DNA of 64,000 bases from assembly GCF_002443255.2 (NCBI RefSeq), contig NW_019211457.1, positions 17,232,242 through 17,296,241 on the forward strand, read 5' to 3'. Shown here in pieces: positions 22,789 to 36,365 of this stretch. The DNA comes from Varroa destructor (lineage: Eukaryota > Arthropoda > Arachnida > Mesostigmata > Varroidae). The translations under genes were made by a program, and so were the position numbers. Position 1 is the first letter of the stretch; the number at the start of each line of letters is the position of its first letter. The notes below the pieces were generated by a model. It was not told the origin of the DNA. It was given only the letters and a program-made list of their open reading frames with translations, and ran no database searches.

Positions 22789-25700
22789 AATTAATTTTCC
22801 TATACGTTTACTGGTAATATCTAGAGAAAATCAATCTATCATGTTATTCAAATATCAGAGAATATATAACAGTGAGTGCAAGCCAACGTCCCCAGTCGTT
22901 AGGACGCTACCGATCAATCTCTTGCAAGGAGCTTCCCATCAAATAAGCATAATTTTCTTCATATAATTTTGCCACTGCCACTTTGTGCTGATATTTATGT
23001 TGAAATCGCAACTTCCAGCTGGCCTCGCTAAAGTCAGCTCCATTAATAAATACTTTTAACTTCTTTCTAGATTCAAAGGAAGTTTTCTGGATTTTTAATT
23101 ACAGCTTATATGAAGCAAATTTGTTCTGACTTGTAAATTACGACGCTTGCAATGGAGGTCAAAAAACTGTATTAGGTGTGAACTTCAAGAGACATTTGAC
23201 GATTTTTCCTGTCTACCGTAAACTGGCGATATCGCCTATGCGGGCATATTTGATTCCGCCTATATTCTAGTGCGTCTAAACACTATATGGAAAACAGTTA
23301 TGCAAGCACCAAACTAGCGAGCTCTGCGTGCAGAACTTATCAACCTTTCGAGACTGTTTGCTCTTCCATACGTAGCCAAAATGGGTCAACATTTCATATT
23401 TAGAAATCAGATTTTTGAAACCGGGGGTACTTGTTGTTACTGACGGTGCAGCAGTGAAACCGATGGAGTTGAGCAGTTTTTACATCGAACTCATAGCGCG
23501 CTTCTGAAGAATAGAACAGCATCTTCAATAAGCGGTCGATCGAATAAGCTAATCGATACCGAAATCAATCATCGTCATCGATCGATCTATCTGCGTTGAT
23601 GGTAGAAGACCCATGAAGATCTCATGTACCTGTGAGAAATGGCTTCGAAACGGCATTTAAATCGTATAATTCGAAATGAACGATTAAAACGCGAAAGAAC
23701 TCCTGCCATAGATGATGTCCTAGCCGTGCTAGTAGTAAATGCTAGCATGTGCCAGTTATACGTGTTCCAATCATGCGCCCAAACGAATTCGGACACACGA
23801 TAAATAGCCGGCTGTATGTGTATAACATTAATTAATAGCTTTCATTTTAAAGTAATCTTTTTTTTGTTTTTTTCAGTTGGACATCTGTTCAGGGGGCGTA
23901 TAAGAGACAAATTCAAATAACGGATGTTATTGGGGTCGATAACTCTGCGATTCTGAGCTTACAAAGCACAAATTTATTTTGTTTGCTTTTGTGCGGTGGG
24001 ACCAGCCACGTTCGGGTTACTTTTTCTTGTAATTGTATAGATTAGTGTCCATAGTAACGAAAAATTTCGTACGACATGAGCGATGAAGACGCCTGGCAGA
24101 TGCATCATTTCGGCTCCTTTCGTGAAGAGATGATATAAGTTTGACGTAAATGGTGTAACTTCAGCCGAAATATTGAAGCCAACAAGCTATTTTGAACTAA
24201 GCAAGATATGGTGTATTGGGAATTGCAGAAACTGGCATATTATAGATCCAATTGCAATTTACTGAGTTGACTGTCAGTCATGATTCCGAGGAAGTGAACT
24301 TTTGTGAAGTTGATGAGCGGTTCTTTATATATACACATACTGCGGACGCCCATTTGAGCGTATTGAATTTGAAGGTTAGGCGCAAAAGCAAAATCTTGTA
24401 TATATTGGTTATTGCAGTGGATAGGTTATTGCTTACTGTCAAGCCAGTTCGCAACTAAAGAGCAATTTTTACAGGTACTCTCATGTAATCTCATCTAAGT
24501 TACGACAACTTGCATATAAACTGCGGTTCGTGTATAACAGGGCTTTACGATGCACTGAAAATGTCATTTATGAAAAATTAGAACAGTTCGAGACCTCTAA
24601 GTTTAGAGCTTTTACGATCGGTATCGACGTCAGGCATCCCGTCAAACAAGTGGAGCAAGGCCTCAGAAGGCTTAAGTAAGATAGCTAACAATTGCAATCG
24701 TTAATCCCTGGCCTTTCGAAGTAAGTTCGTAGTAGTTGAATAGCAACACAGGGACTCTGCTACTACAATATTCACTGAATCCCAATTAGTTACGATCAAG
24801 AACATTATTTTTAGTCTCATTTAAATCGCTCATTTAAAGGAGAATGAAGATTTCTATCTAATTCCCATATAATTGGTTGTCTACAAATCTATCTAACACA
24901 GAATCCTAAATCCGATCTTCTTAAAGAAGCTTAGGGACACTGGGATGTGGCAATGTCATAATTATAGAAGATTTGTGGATATTCAATTAAAACGATATCC
25001 CCAGTGCAGAAAATTGGCTTTCTATAGAAATCTTCCACGCCACGAGCAAACTGTCTACGCAGAAGAATATCTTTTTAGGTCTATCCGAACAATATGTGGG
25101 GTACGTCGATACGGTTTTTCGAGGGAGAGACGAACGATATTCTGAGCAACTAGCATGCCTCTGTTTCGAATTTGAGGACAAAAATTAGCAACAGTGAAAG
25201 CACCCGAGAATAGCTTAAAATTGTGTGCGTAGCAACAAATTGTACGGTATGTGTCTTTTGAGGGACCTCTGCTTTTTCTCAACCAAATGTTTGGTCGAAT
25301 ATAGGGCTAAAAAAAACTTCATAGTCTTCACATGGCTGTCAGGGTTACAGTGAATCAGCAACCTCAATTTCATAAGCCATGTACAGAAAGCAGATCATAT
25401 TCTGACTTATCTGTTTTTTTTTCTAGCCTATTTTTTTTTCATCGTTGTCTTAGCGATTAATTATCGACGATCGTATATTTAGCCTAATGGCGCCACCGTA
25501 AAGCTATCCAGCTTCTATATAAACGCATTGCTAAATCAATAAGATTCTAGGTTAAGTGTGTGCGCACGCAGATGTTGAACAATTGGGCCTTATAAATAGG
25601 ACACGAACTTTCATCATCACACCAATTGTACATCTATAAGTGACGAAAATGTACGACCTTTAACTTTGTACTAAAAAAATATTACAGTCTCGTCGATGAT

Positions 25701-27689
25701 ACTAAACCTACAGTTAGGCAGATAGGATTCGCAATACTAAACCGATTGAAAGACTGATTACAAAATTCAACTGTGGAAGCACGTGTGCTATGAGCCTCTA
25801 AGAAACTCTGGCCGTTTTATGGAAATGAATTTGTAATTGAAGGAGAAGTATTTCGTACTATTGTTCGTTAAGAGGTTTACTATATGCTAGTTCACCAATA
25901 ATTCAATAGGCTATAGAGAGACATTTGAAGATGATCAAACGAGATCTACATTTGGGTTTGAAGAAAATCTCTTACGAGGCAACACGTGCTTTCACACAAG
26001 AAGTTACTAGGATATCTGGCGGAGAACTATGCTGAGGCCATCATCGGATAACTTCAAGTTTGCTAACACTGCAGAGCAGGCTTGTAGGGGCTTTACGCCT
26101 GCAGCTACGTTGGGAATAGATAAATCAAAGCTTGATTCGCATTTAGGCATTCACCTTAGGCAGCGGGTAAACAAAATCTATATTATGCAACATTTTACGT
26201 GCTAAGTAGTTTGCAAATTTAAGCGAAATATAAACCAATTCATATACAATTCGTTTGTCCAAAAAAACCTCCGTATTTTCACTACGGCCTAATGTTCACC
26301 CTTACACGGTACCTGACTCTACCTACGAAAGCTGTTTAGTAAAGACGATGAGCGAAAGATCAATTTTACGTGAGGTCCAAACCAATGACATACAACTTAT
26401 TGCCGTACAGCATGCGTGTTACTGCCTATATTATGGCGTATTGCTGGTATATATTACGATTGCTTATTGGCGATCTATTGACGAGTAAAGGTCGCAGTTG
26501 TTTTTACATGCTTGCCTTCCTATACCGCACTCATTGCTATCTTAATATACATATACAAAACATACAGACTAGTTCGGATTCCTGTTTGCTCCGGCCTAAC
26601 AAGCGTGAAACTTCGAAAATATATATACGTTTTCAGGTCTAAGGGCCCCCGACTGTGGTTCTAATGCGTACAAACCGCATTGTGCGACAAATAGATCCCA
26701 AACCATGTTGCTTGACTGTATCTTAATTTAGACATTGTGGTTATTCTCGTCGGCCAAGCTGTCGTGTTAGTAAAATCTAATAATTCTGATGTCTTTAGGG
26801 GTTGACGATAAAGATGAGGCAGTCTGTGCTTCTCGAACAACTATACGACACCGAGTTAACAGAGGCATCCCGTTTGATAGTTCGTAATTAAGCGTGTACA
26901 AGTATGTGATCAATTTCTGGTATCATTCTTGTCGTATAGTGGATCGTGCATGACCTAACCTATGGGCCCAGTTGTAAAACGAGGAGGTTCGAGGTAATTA
27001 TCTATCGGGCTTGCGATAACGATCGTGCTACGGCCTGTGGACTATGGGGAAACAGCAGTAAGTAGCGAGTGACGTTGACCAACAATTCCAATAATAGGCC
27101 AATAGTCGACCCGTTCGTAAAGGTGATAGAGCCTATATAATTGTCGTTCGTTCAGCAAACAAACTTTGAATCAGCCACCATTGATCAAGCCGATGACAGT
27201 TGTTGAACCAACATCGACAGGTATAAATAATAACTGTTTAAACATGCCAGACGTAAATATAGTATATATCCAACTATCTAATAAACATATGGATCGAAAG
27301 TTCATTTGATTAATTGTTTCTAACGGAGGTGTTGTTGGATACGTGTGTTCTTTCTTCTAAATGAAACCAATAGAAATCTTGAAATCGATCGGTTGCCACT
27401 CTAGAATTTTGTTCCGAAATGCCTTCGACTGTTAAATGAAACTAGAGAAACCAATCAAAAGTAGGCTCCAAATGCCGTTTCTAGCAACCGTCTAGATATG
27501 TGCAGGCCAAATCGGAAACAGCTCGGCGTAATGAAAACAAATACTACAACGTAATTTAATTTTGATCAGACACAGTCCGATTTGTACAAAAGCAAGCTTA
27601 TTTTAGACGAGCCGGGAAGGTACGCGTCATACCTCATACGCTACGCTAATGGCATCAATGCTTAAAAAAATTGCGTTTTTTATTGTCAC
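22789..27689. other. No supported gene
   Basis: Open frames at 24252-24458, 24945-25145, 25922-26040 and 26255-26642 have no homology or splice support. CTATCGGGCTTGCGATAAC near 27003 weakly resembles the end of family B and may be a further relic. Confidence 0.45.
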
Positions 27690-28260
27690 CATACGTTATC
27701 GGAGGAAATAGCCCAAAGATAATTCTGTCGTTCTTGTTCTAGAAATTTCGATGTGAAAGACGCTCCTCGTAGCGGTTGATGAAGAGCTGATGAAGTTATG
27801 TGAAGACTGAGCAAGATACTGGAATAGCCATAACATAGTCAAGGGACTATCAAACAAACACCTGCCAGTAGAGAGTTTTAGACCATTTGCTACAAAAGAA
27901 TTCTATGATTAGCTACCACACGAAGTGGCGTAAACGAATTTACTGGATTGTATCTCTATTTGGGAAATTTGACAAAAATGAACGAAGTTTTACAAAGTAA
28001 AACAATTTATCATGAAAACTATGTCACAAAAATAACAACAATGTGTATATATGATACAAAATGTATGCTCCGGCTAGAGAAGGTCATGCGATGTGTTTGT
28101 CTGGGGTTGGAAAGAAATCGAGCATTACTAGTGCCTGTAGTCAGCTAGCATTGATTCGGACCTCTGCTGTCAATAAATAATAAAATCACACTAAGCCATT
28201 GAAAAAATCTTGGATTTGGAGCAACTAAAGGCATATGTGCTTCACTTGCCCGGCCAATAG
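27690..28260 (+). pseudogene. Mariner (DD34D) transposase relic 1
   Basis: Conserved mariner blocks appear in order on the plus strand. RNFDVKDAPRSG (27741-27776) matches the block at the end of the helix-turn-helix region. Further on, one frame from 27916 reads PHEVA-stop-TNLLD (matching PHELxxxNLLD), then VFVWGWKEIEHY (about 28093-28128, matching VxxWWDWKGxxxY), then SIDSDLCCQ (28147-28173, matching xNSDxYCQQ). Several stops interrupt this frame and at least one frameshift separates it from the first block. The TGDEKW and HQDNARPH catalytic blocks are not conserved, so the copy is dead. No terminal inverted repeats were identified; a full element would extend several hundred bases each way. 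Confidence 0.75.
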
Positions 28261-30902
28261 ATAGATGGGAAAATTTGCATGAAGCATTTTAAATAGGAAT
28301 AAGACTTACTGACGTGTTCGTCAAAAGGTCAGGTCTGCACTCTGTCTGTTAAAAACACATAAACCCGAACGCGTTCATGTATTATGGGTATCGATATACG
28401 GAAACAAATGAAAGAAACCTCAACATTTTGCTAATCTTCGATGAAAGTCAGCTGACTTATTAGATCGTGATGACGTATAGTAGTAGTGATACTGGTCACC
28501 GATGTAGTCAGGGTGATAGATAGATAGAGATGTGACTATGCAGAAGTCGATCCTGCGATTGAGAACTACATACGGTTACCCATTTGTATGTTCTAACTTA
28601 CGAAATATATTAATGAACAGGTCTCCTAAGTAGATATCGTTCGTACAATAATGTCATTGATTTAGACAATCGTTAGATACGGCTCGAAAGTGCGGCTCGA
28701 AAAGAAAGCGTTCAGTGGCTTAAACACATGTGATTTTTCAACATATTCCCCTTTAACTTCGGAGTAGGAATAATCATCTCTCCGGTTAAAGGCTCGTTTT
28801 AAAGGTCGAATCACCTGCTGCGCCTCACGTCCTACGGCAGTACAGCATGTACATCGAGTAAAAAGTGAGCGTCCTTGCGACACTTTGCAGCGTAAATGTA
28901 TGCAGTGAATATTCGGTGAACAGAAATTAAGTCTACTAAATTAGTGTTATTCTTCTACCTTTAACGGTTATTGCTAATTATTATAGATTAAATGGCTACG
29001 TAAAATGGAGATAAAGCTACTTTGCAGTATAAAACTTGAGAGATAAAGTCAACTTCGGCAAAGATCTATAATAACGATATAGTTGTCCTTGTTGTTATTA
29101 TTAGCTATATACAACTTTTGCGCTATATTGTACATTTACGCGAGGAGCAATTGTTGCAGGAGCGAGCGTGTTACATGAGTCAGTATGATTCACGCGTGAC
29201 TGTAGTTAAATTGTGTGTCTTGAACAGCCAGGCCGGTGCCAGCTACTATGATCCATCTGCGAAGAGAACGGGGGCTCGGAGGGGAAATATAACGCTTACA
29301 TACGCCTCTTCTGCCAGCTAAAAAGTGTTGTTGTGTTTTTGTGTTGAAATGCTTTACGACGCCGGGCGAGCTAGAAGGGAAGAGAGAGGAGAATCGAGGG
29401 CTGAAATAAGGTCACCCCCTTCAGTTTTTCCGTCGTCCCCGTGAGCCATCAGGACCCACAAATAAATGAGCTCATTCCAGTAGTTGCTGCAGCAAGACGC
29501 TACAGCCAACTTCATTCAAACTTAATTTTCCTGTTGCTCTGTTAATTAATCATCACACAGGTATGCACGCACAGACCCTCTACAAGAGATCGTTAGACTG
29601 ACTACAAAGGCAGTAAGAAGAATTTAAGGGAGGGGCAACTGTAGGCTGAAAGGCCCCAAGGGACAAAGACGATACGATTTAGCAAAAAAACTATTACCGC
29701 CTGTTAGTCGCCAGTTTACAAGCATCACTGTGTATTAGGATAAACGGAAAAGAGATGAAAAGAGGGAGACCCTGTGCTATGCAGCTCCTAGAAAGGAAAA
29801 TCAAATTGGTTAATTACTTAACATTGTTTTCCATGCAGTTACATTTCAATAGATCACCAAATGAGCTTTAGTCGGATTTCGGCCTGCTTTCTAGGAGCAG
29901 ATGTGGGTACAGAAAAGCATGTTTAGGCCCGAAATTCATCCCGTTCATTATTGCAGCAGCAGCAGGGTCGTGTAAGGCGTAAGCAATTACTAAGCTTGTC
30001 ATTTCCGTGGTCAGTAAAAGTAATGTAATATATGGCCTAAATTGAATTGTTTCTTACCAAACTACAGTTAAAGCTTTAGCAGAACTCTGTTTAACGTGTA
30101 CGTCAGAGTGCTTATTGTGTACAGAAATGAGCTCGATGGGTGAGATCTGATTCTGACTGATGTGGTGATAAACAAGATGATGCCTCTAATAGAAAGAAAG
30201 AGGATGCTGTAATTGTTCATGAATAAACCCGAATAGTTTTACCTAACGCATTTACTCGATTTATATTTTGTAACTATTTTAATTTCGAAATATCCGAGCG
30301 GTTAGGTTCCGCTACCTGTTGAATTTTAAAACCTAGTATTTCTTTTTAACTTACGTCGGCCGCTCAACTCGATTACTTTCGCTAGCTGCTGCTAACATAA
30401 GACAAACGGATTTCAGTAAGTATTTCCCGTTTACGATGGTTACATCGATTTGGATCTATCGTCAGTGGAGTTTCCACGGCAAAGGCTTGCCTTTTGCAAT
30501 GTTGTCCTAAAGCATCACAACTTCTACTTATGACAACTTCCAATTGTAAATAATTCTGTGGATAGCAGCGGAGTAATTATTATTCGTCTCTGAATCGATT
30601 TGATAACGTTACTAGACGCCTTATTCATTTGCCTTTACACACCGTTTAGTAATTAAGAAACGTTTTGCCTCGTTTAACACCGTGTACAACACAGCCCATA
30701 GATTGAATCAGAAGAAAGTTGTCCTGCACAAAACAGAACTGTGGAACTAAAAATAATTCTATAGAAGTTAACGCAGACTACGACCTGAAGGTCGTTCCGC
30801 AACGACTCATTTCTTCAAATCTCTATGTCAGCTATACGCAGGTAGCGATCATTCAACTCTAGCCGAATATCTGGCAGCACTGTAGGGTCTTTTAAAGAAG
30901 GC
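28261..30902. other. No supported gene
   Basis: The 3' part of mariner relic 1 probably continues to about 28450 but is too decayed to follow. A frame at 29118-29321 (67 codons) is followed by AATAAA at 29461-29466; it has no domain. A purine-rich stretch lies at 29370-29400. Confidence 0.45.
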
Positions 30903-30921
30903 GAGAGAGAGAGAGAGAGAG
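30903..30921 (+). repeat. (GA)n microsatellite
   Basis: Nine uninterrupted GA units. Confidence 0.9.
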
Positions 30922-33900
30922 GTTTACACGGATCTTGTAGGAGGCGGTTTTTATCGGATTTCTCTAGACAACTAACTGGTCTGCTTATCCCGTATTGCTG
31001 CGGCGGTGAGGTATAGCCAAACTATGCTCAAACGCGTAGCATAACGTATATCTCTCGAGAGACGCTTCCGTTTAGTACTATTCGTCACCGAAAACATTAC
31101 AGAGTCTAACGGAACGCTGTTCGTCGCTTGAAATCAGATAAGCAGCATTAAAGCCGTATCAAACCTGCCGCTTTAATAAGATTTATATATACTTGTAAAA
31201 GTAACTTGTCGATTACGTAGCATCATCGTGACAGGTCGTTCCTGGTCGATTTTGTGAAATCATCAGGATGGACATTGTTTGCTATTTTGTCAGTGTTGAG
31301 TCGCTGTCTTGCACTAAATGTTCGATGCATAGCTTCAGTAAACTTACTGCTCACGTACGTGTACAAACGGTGAAGGCGCAATTGTAAGCAAAAAACAATC
31401 CTGTAGCAGCTCAGGGGGACTTCATATTTCATCTCTAGGTGCTTTGTACCACAGAACCTTAACGGCAACGTCGAACGAATTTCGACCCCCCAACTTCTTC
31501 GAGTTTAATTGCACAGCAGCGCTCACGAGTTCCTAAGCGACAAATGCGCTCCCTTCTGGTCGAATATATTTGTTAGACGATGTATCGGATACTTCAAAGG
31601 ATTGGTATCCGTTTTTATTAAAGTGATTTGGGTGCCATCTTCAAAGCTCGTCCACACTTGATGCCGCTGTGTTTTTTTATGGAAGAAACAGTTATTAAAT
31701 TAAGTGACGCTAGAATCGAACGTTTCGGATTGAAATCGGTTCGGCTATATGTAGATATTCGTTTGATCAGCTTAGTAGAACCTAAGAGAAGCTAGTTTAA
31801 TGTCGAAACTTAGAAAATCACTCGCTCTGGGTGTGTACGAACACCAAACAACATCAAATTCAAAAGCGGCTATCCGAGTGATGTGAACTCTATCCAACGG
31901 GAAGTTATGGCACAGATATCCAACAGGAACAGTCCCTTCGCAGGTCGGAGTTTATGGTAGGTTCGAACAACTTAAAGGCGGTATCGGTAAACGTAAATTG
32001 ACAGCACGATCAATGAAATCGAACCCGTACGAGCGTCAGTGAAGTTATCCTGGGCGCTTGTATAAAGAAGCTACTACATGCACATGCAACGTTCGATGTA
32101 GACGCAGCACCAAAGGATTCTTAGGGAATATGAATCTGACCGATTACAGTGTCATCAGATAGTGATGCGTCACGGTGAAAACAAGGCTATTTCCTTGTAT
32201 CGAATAGAAGACACCTGACTTTCCCCTAAACAAATGCTAAAGGCATTAACAGTTCTCACCTTCCAGTAGCGTTGCATGGACGCGTATCCGGTCTGCTGGA
32301 TATACTCAGATAAGCAAATGCGTTAGGTTGCATTGTGCCTTAAAACATCAGCTTACATTAGTCAGGTTTTCCTCATTTACACCTTCAAGCTAACTTGTGA
32401 GCTGACATGGACTAACTTTATAATAAAATTAAGGTAAAAGTCGTTCTATTCGTTGACTTGAGCGAAGACGTTAGTGTTTCGTAGTATAGACGAGATTATT
32501 CATTGCATTCCGCGATTTATATGCACTTTAGGGTAAAGCTGCAAAGCCCCAATGTAAACCTGTTGAGTGGAAATTGGTATTACATTGCGGGTACAAACTG
32601 TACACTATACCTGCGCCATAATCATTATATTATACCTCGCTCAATAGCGGTATTTATTTGTGGAAAATTATTTCGAGCCGTTTTCTCGAATAAAACGTGA
32701 TATGTCGTTCAGGGTGGGACATTTACACAGGCGGTACAGAAAAACATACCCAGCAAATGTTTTTTGCTCGACTGTGTATTATGACAAAGAACAAAAACGT
32801 TGGCCAGTGACTATCAAAAATATTTTTTACCTGTACATACTGACCGCTGACTCCAAAAAAATAGCTAATTAATCTAATTAAAAAACTGCCACCTTTTGGG
32901 TGAAGCCTGACAACTTGTGAGCTACCTGACGTCCTGTTTTCTCCTTGGTTCTAAAATCATAATACCTCTTGTTATACCTACTCCTAAAAATGATTACAGT
33001 CACAATACCTAAAATTCTGACACATATCCTTAGAAGAAAAGGCACATGAGCTGTACAACAAGACGGATATTCAGAGATGTAAAAAAACCCTATTTTTTTC
33101 ATTTTGCGTGTGATGTACGTTCCTGTTAATAAGTTGACTGGCTATTCCTAACTACGGTCAAAGCGTAATGGTCACAATTCAGAGTTACATTCTTCACACA
33201 TGGCGTTTACATGGCGCATTTGGTCAATTCGAGATCAATAGTTAACAAAAACATCTGATATCAGAGTCAGACTCCGTTTGTGGCTGATGACGACAGATGA
33301 CAGAGCTCAAGTACAGGGGGTCGAGATAGTTTGGATAATTAATGCACATCTGCTTGAATATCTATGCTACATGATAAACAAGCGTGCGGTCAAAGTTCAG
33401 CATTGCTAAGATTACTGCTAAAAATCATTTCCAAACACCGAAAATTATGTCTCCAGGTAGGCGAAGAACTACAAAAGCGCTACTTACACAATTACCATAC
33501 CGTTTCAGAAGTCCGTTCAACAGCGAGACCAATCCCGACTAGATTCCTGTGAGTCGGGCAGGTTTTCGACTCTGTGACAAAGACATGGCACAAGTAGCAC
33601 AGAACGAGAGTTTTTATCTGTCACAGATTTATCTGGCGCATATCTAGTAGTTACATGCTTCAATAGGATAAAGATTACGGCTGGCGGGCGGGTTCCTGGT
33701 CCACAAACGTCCATTGTTTGCAGCGGGTGGTCTTTTCGTGAGCAATAATTGCATTCATTGAGAGCCCATTTTTACATGGGTCCTAGTCCAGCGTCCAACA
33801 CTAAGTTGCATAACAATTATTTGTTCAGACCTAAACACGTTATTCGGGAGCAAATGAAGGTGTCCCGGGACGGTTATAGAATTACGGGTTCTCACTAAAA

Positions 33901-35143
33901 TTTCAATATTGCAGGTTAAGGGTATTAGGTTGGCTGATGAAAATAACTTCTATGTAACGTCAGCACGGATTGAATGGATAGTATGTCTTTTGTCATCCAA
34001 TGCGTTGTTTGTCCCAATAAGCCCTTAATTGGTCGGAAATAGCTAGGCATACTTGTTGGGGTCTTGGCTGATTATAAGAGGTTTATGTCGCATCAGTTTA
34101 ATAATAATAATAATGCGATATCATATAATTGCCAGGCCCACACAGGTACGGAAACGAAAAATCAACAGGCACAGAATGAAGGTAATTGGTAAACATGTAT
34201 TTAATAATAGTTTCTTGTTCAGTGTGTTCAGGCCGTTATTGCGGTAATGCTGTTCACTATTATAGTTCACGTGGTTCCGGACGTCAGACTGATCATTAAA
34301 CCGATAAATCTATTATTTTTAGCGCGCTAAACTGCAATAGTTTCGATTACAAATAAATAACGATTGAGCGTTGTTGGAACGCCACAACTTCACCTTAACT
34401 TTGCCATTTTAAGTTGAATTTACTTTATCTACATAGCGATCGAAACCACTTGTATTCTATCAGTTGATTTCGGGTTTCCTTTACAAACTTTTTCAATTGA
34501 AAATCTCCGTCGACACACACAAACGTATTATATTATTGTATGCAGCTATCTATAATAATATCATTGCGTATATCGGTACTGCGTGAGCTGTACTATAGAT
34601 AATGGCTCGTCATACCAATTGAACGATCGAGCAAAAATGGACGTAAACGCTGGTTTTTTTTTCTCCATCGAAAGCTGTTTTCACTGTCTGTGTGTTCTTT
34701 ATATGACTACGGCCTGGCAAGGCTTGCTAATGAGCGATCGATATGCGTCCACTTCAATCCATAATTGTGTTCGAAACTGGTCAATAGAGCACAGAGATTG
34801 CCTACCGTAAAAATGTTACCTTCGAACAGAGCTTGTCGACAAAGCGGTCACTAATTGATGTTTTCATAAAAGATGGTGTGTCAATTTGATGCTGGCTTTT
34901 TGTGAACTTCCTGCGAAGGCATCATGGCTTCTAAACACGTTCAGTCACGATATGACCGCATCCGTACGGGATCTGTAAGCGCCACAAGATTCGAAGCTGC
35001 CGAAAGAAAAGCTATATTTTTACTGCTGGTTCGCGGATTAGCTATTTACTTTCTTCTGGATCAGAAGAACGGAATTCATCTCGTTTGGTCAGTGACCCGA
35101 GCTCCGTTTCAAGGCGGAAGCTAGTCAGTCGACCGGTGCAACG

Positions 35144-35144
<1 letters not shown>
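30922..35144. other. No supported gene
   Basis: Slightly GC-richer DNA at 31870-32200 has open runs in two plus frames with stops between, possibly an old decayed element; no motif was recognised. A short TAA repeat lies at 34098-34114. The remaining frames (31223-31468, 32503-32872, 33364-33552, 34583-34810) look like chance. Confidence 0.45.

Positions 35145-35188
<44 letters not shown>
35145..35188 (+). repeat. (TA)22 microsatellite
   Basis: 22 perfect TA units flanked by GC on the left and GC on the right, so the whole tract is palindromic and could extrude as a cruciform. It is likely highly length-variable. Confidence 0.95.
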
Positions 35189-35189
<1 letters not shown>

Positions 35190-35981
35190 CTAAGGTGTCA
35201 AGTGCAGAATGTAAGGAAAGGTGTGTTGACTACTTAAATTGAATCAAGCCGTATTGCTATCATTTTTCTAAAGAAACCAATATAATTAAAGCCCAGTTTT
35301 AATGCGGCGTTCTCACACAGATTCAGTAGCATCAGATTATATTTTCCACACTTAAATGATCGAAAGAATCGTGTTCGTTTGCTGTTTCCAGTGGCTGAAC
35401 GTCGCACTGATCCGCTTGGGGGTCTCTTCATGCCTCCGCTATTGGCTTAGTTTTTTATATGCTTTTCTAGCCGATGTCAACCCGTTATACTAATCAGGAG
35501 GCTCTCTTTACCGTTACCAGAAACGACGTGCAGAAAAACACATGCTTTTACCTGCCTATACAAAGTATCTGTCCCCTGAACTTGCAGTCTTAGCATGATC
35601 ACATTTCGTGTTCCGTGTTTGAAAGGGTCGGCTGTATAATCGAGCGCGTAACAACGCTACCGGACGTGTAGCTCGAAATATTTAGATAGGTAGGAAAAAC
35701 AGCCGGGCAAATCGTATAAAGTTCGAAACTCCTGTCTAAGGATAATGTTACAAAAAAAGGAAAATAAAATCGGTAGATAGAACGATACTATTCGAAAGGA
35801 AAGCGCCAGTATTCATTGATGAGGAGATTATGACTAGGCTCAGACTATTGTTTTGTTACAATTTGCCTGAATAAGCACAAACTATCTACGGACAAACAGC
35901 GCTGTATGTGTAGAAGCACATTGTTCATAATGCCGACTCTACACTTCAGTTGTTTTTACCCTGATTGATCCACATGAATGC
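35189..35981. other. No supported gene
   Basis: Sequence downstream (minus sense) of the membrane-protein exon candidate. I see no AATAAA on the minus strand within 300 bases of that stop. Confidence 0.5.
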
Positions 35982-36365
35982 TTAAGGTCGTTTTTCTTGC
36001 TTATCGTCATGAGTAGGTTTGTCTATATCTACACTATTTAGCCGTTCGCCCATATTTTCTTTGGTCTGATTCGGCCTTTTCGGTGCTGCGGTTGGAGTTT
36101 CCGACGTTGAGGGCTGTAACAGGTTAATGTCACAGTTTACTGATCGATCAGTGGGTCGTGGCTCACTGACGTCGGTTCGAATCGTGATTGAAATCCCTTG
36201 GTCACATTTGCCACTCCGATCAATTCTAAGGCGCATCATACAGGTAACAGCGAATACAAACACAAGAGACACGCAGACGGTGAATACAATGCCGAACGTA
36301 TAAAACTGGCAGCCGCCGCAGCGATCTCGATCGCCGGGCTCGAAGCCGCTACGTCTATTTTCGTC
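35982..36365 (-). CDS. Candidate terminal exon: single-pass membrane protein
   Basis: An acceptor on the minus strand (CCCCGTTTTTATAG|GAC) opens a 127-residue frame to a TAA. Residues 1-20 are charged with two Cys. Residues 21-44 form one hydrophobic membrane segment (FYTFGIVFTVCVSLVFVFAV and on), followed by MMRLR, the usual positive-inside charge. The remaining 80 residues are a hydrophilic Ser/Thr/Pro/Asp/Lys-rich tail ending EKRP. This is the layout of the last exon of a type I receptor-like protein: juxtamembrane region, membrane span, cytoplasmic tail. The N-terminal part is GC-rich against an AT-rich background. I do not recognise the family and found no matching upstream exon or poly(A) signal. 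Length alone is not beyond chance. Confidence 0.4.
   Translation of the reverse strand, partial: DENRRSGFEPGDRDRCGGCQFYTFGIVFTVCVSLVFVFAVTCMMRLRIDRSGKCDQGISITIRTDVSEPRPTDRSVNCDINLLQPSTSETPTAAPKRPNQTKENMGERLNSVDIDKPTHDDKQEKRP

Noticed and set aside
29118..29321. Last exon followed by AATAAA at 29461
   Set aside because: The signal is 140 bases past the stop, the frame begins without a start or clear acceptor, and no motif was seen.
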